This document shows, piece after piece, positions 58,585 through 64,000 of a stretch of 64,000 nt of DNA. Position 1 is the first letter of the stretch; every line of letters begins with the position of its first letter. Under the pieces are notes generated by a model that saw only the letters and a list, made by a program, of their open reading frames with translations, had not been told where the DNA came from and made no database searches. Source of the stretch: Anaerolineae bacterium (lineage in GTDB: Bacteria > Chloroflexota > Anaerolineae > JAFGEY01); assembly GCA_016929775.1 (NCBI GenBank), contig JAFGIE010000243.1:8785-72784 (forward strand), written 5' to 3'. A program made the position numbers and the translations under genes.

Positions 58585-60671
58585 GCGTGATCTCCGTTCC
58601 CGTTCATCACGTCCAGCGTCTCCCAGGTGTCCAGGATCCACTTGCGACGTGGCTCCACTGCGCTCCCCATCAGCCGGGACATCAACATGTGCGCCCGGTG
58701 CGCGTCCTCGACCGTCACCTGGACGTGATACGGATTGAGGATGCTGGGATGCAGCTCCCCATCCTCGCCGTCCTCCAAGCCGGGCGAGAGCACCGTCTTG
58801 GCCATTTCGTCGGCGCTCATCTCACCCAGGCCCTTGAACCGCGACACGCGCACGCCGCCCGTGCTCCCCCACTCGCGGAGCACCGCATCGCGCTCTGCAT
58901 CGTTCAAGACATAGTGCACGTCGTTGCCCTTGGCGAGCTTGTAGAGCGGCGCGCGTGCGAGGTAGAGCCGTCCCGCCTCGACCAGCGGGCGCATGTGCCG
59001 GTAAAAGAAGGTCAGGAGCAGCGACGAGATGTGTCCGCCGTCCACGTCCGCGTCGACAAAGATCACGACCCGATGATACCGCATCTCGGCGAGCGCAAAG
59101 TCGGACCCAAGGCCCGCCCCAATCGCGGCAATGATCGCCTTCACCTCATTGTTGCTCAGCACGCGCGTGATGCGCGCGCGCTCCGTGTTCAGGATCTTGC
59201 CCCGCAGCGGCAGGATCGCGTGCAGGTCTCGACTCCGTCCCTGCTTGGCCGATCCGCCTGCGCTGTCCCCCTCGACCAGGTACAGACCCGTGAACCGCGG
59301 GTCTTTGTTGCGCACGTCCGCCAGCTTGCCCGGCAGGACGTCGATCTCCATCATCGCCGAGCGTCGCGCGACGAGCTTGCGCGCCTGCGCCGTCGCACGC
59401 CGTTCTGACGCCGCCGTGGAGCAGAGATCGACGATCGCGTCGCCCAGCTTGGGTTTCTTGTCAAAGACCCGCATCAGCTCGTTATAGAGCACCGAGTACA
59501 CGCCGGGCCGGATCGGCGAGGCGAGCTCGTCCTTCGTCTGGCTCGTGAACTGCGGTTCGGGCACCATCACCGAGATCACCAGCGTCAGCCCAAAGCCAGC
59601 GTCCGCGCCCTCGATCCGCTCGTTCTTGAGTTTGCGCCGCTTTTGCCCCCACTGGTTGAGCGCCGCCGTGAATGCCTGCCGCGCACCCGAGACGTGCGTT
59701 CCGCCCAGCCGGGTCAGGATCGTGTTGGCGAAACTGGCCTCCTCGCCGCTTGGATCGTCCGTGTACTGGAACGCCGCCATGACCTTGACCTTCTCGGGCG
59801 GCGTGTTCTTTTTCACCACCAGGTCGAACTCACCCTCCAGCAGGACAGGACTTGCGTTGTGCGTAATCGCTTCGCGTTCTTCGTTAAGGTAGGAGACTAG
59901 GCCCATGAGGCCCGTGTACGACCGGTGCTTGCCCACGAACCGGCGCCGTTCGACCTTCTTGCCGCGCCGGTCGACGAGCGTGATCGTCGCCGGGACCAGG
60001 AAAGACGTCATGCGAAAACGACCGGACAGGGTCTGGCGGTCGAACCGCGTTTCCTCCAGGATCTCGTCGTCGGGCCAAAAGCGGACCGTGGTACCCGTGC
60101 CGAGCGCCCGGTCGGCGCGCTGACGCACCTCCTCCGGCAGGCGCGTGTAACCCAGGTGCTCGCTGCCGATCTCACACAGCACCTTGTCCTCTTGGGGATC
60201 CAGCACCTCGACCGGAGTCTGTGCGATCCCCTTGCTGTGTTCCTGCCGGAAGCGCAGCCCGTGGCGCCGCACTTCGACGATCAGGCGCTTCGAAAGCGCG
60301 TTCGTCCCCTTGACGCCGACGCCGTGCAGTCCGCCCGATGCCTTGTAGGCCTGCCCACCGAACTTGCCCCCGCTGTGCAGCACGGTGTAGACCAGCTCGA
60401 GCGTCGCCTTGTCCTGGTCGGGCTTCCACCAGGGCGGGATCCCGGAGCCGTTGTCGATTACCTCAACGCTGCCGTCCTTGAACAGCGTGACCGTGATCTC
60501 GCTGCATGCGCCAGCGAGGGCTTCGTCCACGGCATTGTCCACCACTTCGTACACGAGGTGGTGTAGAGCCTGCACTCCCGTCCCGCCGACGTACATGCCG
60601 GGCCTTCGGCGAATCGCCTCCAGCCCCTCCAGGACCTGGATCTCCTCTGTGCCGTATTGACGCTCGCTCAT
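58581..60671 (-). CDS. parE: Type IIA DNA topoisomerase subunit B (topoisomerase IV/gyrase B)
   Basis: 696 residues. GHKL ATPase domain (EVVDNAVDEALAG, DNGSGIPP, GGLHGVGVKGTNALS), transducer domain, and TOPRIM domain (VEGDSAGGSAKQGR, PLRGKILN, then DADVDGGHI with the metal-binding acids). It hydrolyses ATP to drive strand passage. Size and lack of the long GyrB insert fit either ParE or short GyrB; the partner's missing GyrA box favours ParE. GGAAGGG precedes the ATG. Confidence 0.92.
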   Translation of the reverse strand: MSERQYGTEEIQVLEGLEAIRRRPGMYVGGTGVQALHHLVYEVVDNAVDEALAGACSEITVTLFKDGSVEVIDNGSGIPPWWKPDQDKATLELVYTVLHSGGKFGGQAYKASGGLHGVGVKGTNALSKRLIVEVRRHGLRFRQEHSKGIAQTPVEVLDPQEDKVLCEIGSEHLGYTRLPEEVRQRADRALGTGTTVRFWPDDEILEETRFDRQTLSGRFRMTSFLVPATITLVDRRGKKVERRRFVGKHRSYTGLMGLVSYLNEEREAITHNASPVLLEGEFDLVVKKNTPPEKVKVMAAFQYTDDPSGEEASFANTILTRLGGTHVSGARQAFTAALNQWGQKRRKLKNERIEGADAGFGLTLVISVMVPEPQFTSQTKDELASPIRPGVYSVLYNELMRVFDKKPKLGDAIVDLCSTAASERRATAQARKLVARRSAMMEIDVLPGKLADVRNKDPRFTGLYLVEGDSAGGSAKQGRSRDLHAILPLRGKILNTERARITRVLSNNEVKAIIAAIGAGLGSDFALAEMRYHRVVIFVDADVDGGHISSLLLTFFYRHMRPLVEAGRLYLARAPLYKLAKGNDVHYVLNDAERDAVLREWGSTGGVRVSRFKGLGEMSADEMAKTVLSPGLEDGEDGELHPSILNPYHVQVTVEDAHRAHMLMSRLMGSAVEPRRKWILDTWETLDVMNGNGDHA

Positions 60672-61083
60672 GACCGCTTTCCCTTCCTGCCTTCGCCCGA
60701 GGGATCTCGACCCTGCCCCTCCACCGCCTGGCGCTCCCTGCCGACCAGGTCGCCACGCGCGCTGGCGCACGCTGACTCGGCCCCCATATAGTATAGCACA
60801 AATGTTCTGTTTTGGCTAGTACCAATTCCGACGGCAGTGTCGTCTGTGGAGATCGCCGTCGGCCCTGCCTCCCCGCACAGCAGATCAGCCCCCAGGTTGC
60901 ACCTTCCGCAGCGCAAAGCGCCAAGACACCGCCCGGCAACGGACAACTGGTAGCGCGCGACGCGAGGTCCCCCCTTACCGTAGGCACAATGGCATTCTGG
61001 CTGCCCGACGAGGGCGCCGCTGGGCGCCGGCAGAGGATGGCATGATCTGCATCAACGGTGCAGGGCAGATCGCTAGGTTGCCC
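60672..61083 (-). other. Gene-free stretch upstream of parE with possible non-coding RNA
   Basis: 544 bases (60672-61215) separate parE and the lactonase gene. No credible protein is seen on either strand. On the minus strand a good promoter (61084-61112) reads into it, and stems such as GATCTGC/GCAGATC (61044-61071 region) and GGCGCC/GGCGCC can form. A second minus-strand -10 (TATACT, 60790-60795, with weak TAGCCA at -35) lies nearer parE. Either a long leader or a separate RNA of about 280 bases. Confidence 0.4.
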
Positions 61084-61112
61084 ATTATACTACCGGTCCA
61101 GTTGGCGGGCAA
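61084..61112 (-). promoter_or_regulatory. Strong minus-strand promoter far upstream of parE
   Basis: Minus-strand TTGCCC (61107-61112), 17 bases, TATAAT (61084-61089, perfect). Its transcript would begin about 400 bases before parE. Confidence 0.65.
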
Positions 61113-61130
61113 ACGTCCGCCGTTGGGTCT

Positions 61131-61159
61131 TTGCGCCTGCCGCGCTTCCGTGCTACAAT
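61131..61159 (+). promoter_or_regulatory. Promoter of the lactonase gene
   Basis: TTGCGC (61131-61136), 17 bases, TACAAT (61154-61159) with TG one base before the -10; about 50 bases before the ATG. Confidence 0.65.
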
Positions 61160-61215
61160 CGCCTCATCGGCGTACCCGTCGCGCCACGCACACAGACCGG
61201 ATCGGAGGGACCCAC

Positions 61216-62292
61216 ATGGCCAAGACGCTCGTCTACGTTGGGACATACACCCGTCGGGGTTCGGAGGGCATCTACCTGTACGCGTTCGACTCGACCTCGG
61301 GAGACATGGCGCTTCTCGGCACCGCGGGAGGCGTCGAGAATCCGTCGTTCCTAGAGGTCGCTCCCTCAAAGCGGACCCTCTATGCCACGGATGAGGTCGG
61401 GACCTTTCTCGGAAAGCCAGGCGGCGGCGTCTCTGCATTCCACATTGAGCACGCAACCGGCGAGCTGACGCTGCTCAACCACCAACTCTCACATGGCGCT
61501 GCGCCCTGCCACGTCAGCGTGGACCCGTCGGAGCAGTACGTGCTGGTCGCCAACTATACCGGCGGCAGCGTCGCCGTGCTGCCCATCCAGGAGGATGGGA
61601 GCCTGGGCCCGGCTACTGACGTCGTTCAACACCACGGTTCTGGGCCCAACCCGCGGCGTCAGGAACGGGCGCACGCGCACTCGATCACGCCCGACCGCGC
61701 CGGTCGCTACGCGTATGTCGCGGACCTAGGCCTGGACAGGGTCATGGTCTATCGCCTCGATCCGGCGGGCAGACTCGTCCCGCACGACGAACCGTGGATG
61801 CAGATCCACCCCGGCGCTGGACCACGCCACCTCGCCTTCCATATAGAGCTGCCCTATGCCTACGTGATCAACGAGCTGGACTCGACCATCATCGCGTGCG
61901 CGTTTGTCGAGGCGCGCGGATCCATGCGCCCCCTGCAGACCCTGCCGACCGTGCCCGCCGGCTTCGACGGAGAGAACTGGTGCGCAGACGTGCACGTATC
62001 CCCTTGTGGGCGGTTCCTCTACGGCTCCAACCGCGGACACGACAGCATTGCCGTCTTTGCCATCGATCCGGAGGATGGCAGGCTCACCCCGCTCGGGTAC
62101 ACGTCGACGCAGGGCCGCTGGCCGCGCAACTTTGCGATCGACCCGCACGGTCGCTTCTTGCTCGCGGCAAACGAAAAGTCGGACTCGATCGTCGTCCTGC
62201 GCATCGACGGCGAGACGGGCGCGCTCGCTCCGACGGGCATCGCCGTCGACGTGCCCGTGCCCGTGTGCGTCCGCTTTGTCGAGCTGCCCTGA
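61216..62292 (+). CDS. Lactonase family protein (YbhE-type beta-propeller)
   Basis: 358 residues, seven-bladed propeller of PF10282. VYVGTYTRRGSEGIYLY opens it as in the family; HAHSITPDRAGRYAYVADLG, NPRRQERAHAHS, GPRHLAFH and LYGSNRGHDSIAVF are the canonical repeats. E. coli YbhE/Pgl hydrolyses 6-phosphogluconolactone in the pentose phosphate pathway, which would connect to Tal-Pgi; some relatives open other lactones. No signal peptide, so cytoplasmic. CGGAGGG precedes the ATG. Confidence 0.92.
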   Translation: MAKTLVYVGTYTRRGSEGIYLYAFDSTSGDMALLGTAGGVENPSFLEVAPSKRTLYATDEVGTFLGKPGGGVSAFHIEHATGELTLLNHQLSHGAAPCHVSVDPSEQYVLVANYTGGSVAVLPIQEDGSLGPATDVVQHHGSGPNPRRQERAHAHSITPDRAGRYAYVADLGLDRVMVYRLDPAGRLVPHDEPWMQIHPGAGPRHLAFHIELPYAYVINELDSTIIACAFVEARGSMRPLQTLPTVPAGFDGENWCADVHVSPCGRFLYGSNRGHDSIAVFAIDPEDGRLTPLGYTSTQGRWPRNFAIDPHGRFLLAANEKSDSIVVLRIDGETGALAPTGIAVDVPVPVCVRFVELP

Positions 62293-62348
62293 CGCGTAGT
62301 GGCATCGTTCGCCAATCAGTGCATCCTGATCGTGGCACAGAGACGCAG

Positions 62349-63941
62349 GTGACGGACCCGGCTCGGCACAGGCCACAACGCGGCGCCGCGGAACCCTTCC
62401 TGTCGCTCGAAGGGGTGACCCTGCGCCTCTATGGGCGCCAGATGTTCGCCGACACGTGGTGGACCATGTACGCCGACGAGCACTGGGCGATCGTCGGTCC
62501 GAATGGCGCGGGCAAGACCACGTTGGCGCGGGCGCTGTGCGGTCAGGTACCAGTGGTCGCCGGGCGGATTGCCTATCACTTTCCCTCCGCCGGGACCCTG
62601 CCCCAGCAACGCGTCGCCCTGGTCTCCTTTGACAGGCAGCGCCAGCCCCTGCAGAAGCAGGGGCGCTTCTACCAGGCGCGGTGGAACAGGGGGACGCAGG
62701 AGACAGGGATGCCCGTCGCCGCGTACCTCTCTGCGCCCAGCGTGCGGCGCATCAACCCCTACCAGGTCGTCAGCGAACCGGTCGACGACGATCGCTACGC
62801 CGCCCGTCTCCACGCGATCGTCTCTCTGCTCGCGATCGATGACCTCCTCGAGCGCGACCTGATCCAACTCTCCGACGGCGAACGCCGCAAGGTGTCGATC
62901 GCGCGGGCGCTGCTCACGCAGCCGGCGCTGCTGATCCTGGACAACCCCTTTACTGGGCTCGACGTCTCCTTTCGTGCAAAGCTGGAGCGCATCATCGGTC
63001 GGCTCATGCAGGACCCGCTGCGGGTGAGCGTCCTCACCCCGCGCCCCGACGAGATCCCACTGGGGATCACGCACGTTCTCTCCCTGCGCGAGGGCCGCGT
63101 CGTCGCGCGGCGCCGGGTGAGTCCTGCCGGGACAGCTAGGGCGGTTACGCCAACCTCGCGCTCCGAACCGTCGCGCCCTGTCCTTCGGCCCTCGCGTGGC
63201 AGCCACGGCGACGTGCTGATCGAGATGGAGGACGTCCACGTGCGCTACGGGCATGCGCGTATTCTGAGCGGCGTAAGCTGGACCGTCCGCCAAGGCGAGC
63301 ACTGGGCCTTGGTCGGGCCGAACGGCGCGGGCAAGACCACGTTGCTCAGCTTGATCCAGGGCGATCACCCGCAGGCCTACGCCAACCGCATCTCGCTCTT
63401 TGGGCAGCGTCGCGGGAGCGGGGAGAGCATCTGGCAGATCAAGGCCCACATCGGCTGGGTCTCCCCCGAGCTCCACCTCTACTACCCGCTCCACGCGCCC
63501 TGTCTCGACGTGGTCTGCTCGGGGTTCCGCGACTCGATCGGCCTCTACCGTGCGCCGTCCGACGACGAGCGGCGCACGGCTCTTTCGTGGCTGGAGCGGC
63601 TGGGCCTGGGACACGCCGCTGCGCGCCGCTTCGGCGCGCTCTCCGAGGGCCAGCAGCGCCTGGCGCTCCTGGCCCGCGCACTGGTCAAGCGCCCACAGCT
63701 GCTGGTGCTCGATGAGCCCTGCCAGGGACTGGACCCCGATAACCAACGCCGCATCCTCCAGAATGTGGACGAGGTCGGCGCACGGTCGGGCACGAGCGTG
63801 ATCTATGTGACGCACGACCCGCGCGCGCTGCCCGGCGTGATCAGCCACCTCCTCCGCCTCGACCGCGGATCCGTCGTCTACCGGGGCAGGATCGAGGGCG
63901 ACGCGCGTCGGGCTGGTAAGCGTCACACGTTGGGGACCTGA
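62349..63941 (+). CDS. ModF-like tandem ABC ATPase
   Basis: About 530 residues with two ABC domains. First: GPNGAGKTTLARAL, LSDGERRKVSIARALL, and a Walker B ending LLILDNPFTGLD where the catalytic Glu is Asn. Second: GPNGAGKTTLLSLI, LSEGQQRLALLARAL and VLDEPCQGLDPDN, then THDPRALP with the H-loop. This is the pattern of ModF/PhrA, linked to molybdate or repair in name only. No permease or molybdate gene is adjacent. Start uncertain: GTG at 62349 or 62319, neither with a clear ribosome site. Confidence 0.82.
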   Translation: MTDPARHRPQRGAAEPFLSLEGVTLRLYGRQMFADTWWTMYADEHWAIVGPNGAGKTTLARALCGQVPVVAGRIAYHFPSAGTLPQQRVALVSFDRQRQPLQKQGRFYQARWNRGTQETGMPVAAYLSAPSVRRINPYQVVSEPVDDDRYAARLHAIVSLLAIDDLLERDLIQLSDGERRKVSIARALLTQPALLILDNPFTGLDVSFRAKLERIIGRLMQDPLRVSVLTPRPDEIPLGITHVLSLREGRVVARRRVSPAGTARAVTPTSRSEPSRPVLRPSRGSHGDVLIEMEDVHVRYGHARILSGVSWTVRQGEHWALVGPNGAGKTTLLSLIQGDHPQAYANRISLFGQRRGSGESIWQIKAHIGWVSPELHLYYPLHAPCLDVVCSGFRDSIGLYRAPSDDERRTALSWLERLGLGHAAARRFGALSEGQQRLALLARALVKRPQLLVLDEPCQGLDPDNQRRILQNVDEVGARSGTSVIYVTHDPRALPGVISHLLRLDRGSVVYRGRIEGDARRAGKRHTLGT

Positions 63942-64000
63942 AAAAGGGGAAAAGCGGCGGAAAAGGGCCACTGTGCTTCGTAGGGACGGCAAGGAGCGTG

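Overview
The window is a GC-rich bacterial chromosome segment with short intergenic gaps, strong Shine-Dalgarno sequences and consensus-like sigma-70 promoters. The most likely source is a member of the Chloroflexota (Anaerolineae-like), possibly thermophilic. This is an inference from gene content: a fused transaldolase/phosphoglucose isomerase, a four-subunit 2-oxoacid:ferredoxin oxidoreductase, three tandem M42 aminopeptidases, a lipoprotein binding protein with a Val/Thr/Glu-rich stalk, and several exported proteins with long Thr/Pro linkers. I see no rRNA, tRNA, tmRNA, CRISPR array, insertion sequence or phage gene. The window looks like stable core and accessory chromosome rather than a mobile island.

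Layout. 1-9.1 kb: the end of a mannonate-dehydratase-like gene, a universal stress protein, then a minus-strand peptide-type ABC transporter operon (binding protein and two permeases, no ATPase) that ends in a NarL-type response regulator. A second, paralogous regulator overlaps a sensor kinase just upstream. 9.3-18.1 kb (plus strand): a small zinc-finger protein, a CcdA-like membrane protein, then a sugar module (Tal-Pgi fusion, GH15 glucoamylase, cyclase-family hydrolase, glucokinase, SDR). Together these can release glucose, phosphorylate it and interconvert hexose and pentose phosphates. 18.1-23.9 kb (minus strand): a catabolic-looking accessory operon (serine hydrolase, UroD-like protein, serine hydrolase fused to a propeller-like domain, PdxA family), bounded at both ends by broken genes.

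24-35 kb: divergent promoters, a duplicated DUF350 membrane protein, a GT39-like glycosyltransferase, a DUF401 transporter-like protein, the korDABC operon, then three M42 peptidases behind a membrane-anchored IPT/TIG protein. 35.3-43.6 kb: a transglutaminase-domain membrane protein, the rplU-rpmA-rpmE-tdk-hpt operon behind a perfect consensus promoter, a tandem USP, and a polysaccharide operon (Wzz-like protein, BY-kinase-like protein without a P-loop, nucleotidyltransferase) that ends in a 32-residue bS22/COX24-like ribosomal protein. 43.6-48.2 kb: a leader that can fold two ways, a B12-type radical SAM protein, two S41 proteases and smpB.

48.2-64 kb: an ABC exporter whose permease is fused to a SpoIIM-like domain, a small membrane protein, an ArsR regulator with a CDP-alcohol phosphatidyltransferase and lgt, DUF177 with the primary sigma factor rpoD, an exported Thr/Pro-rich protein, a type IIA topoisomerase pair that looks more like topoisomerase IV than gyrase, a lactonase, and a ModF-like double ABC ATPase. 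Most promoters I could place have a spacer of exactly 17 bp. The most unusual features are the alternative-pairing leader at 43.6 kb, the ABC-2/SpoIIM fusion, the serine hydrolase/propeller fusion, the P-loop-less BY-kinase homologue and the eroded ends of the 18-24 kb module.
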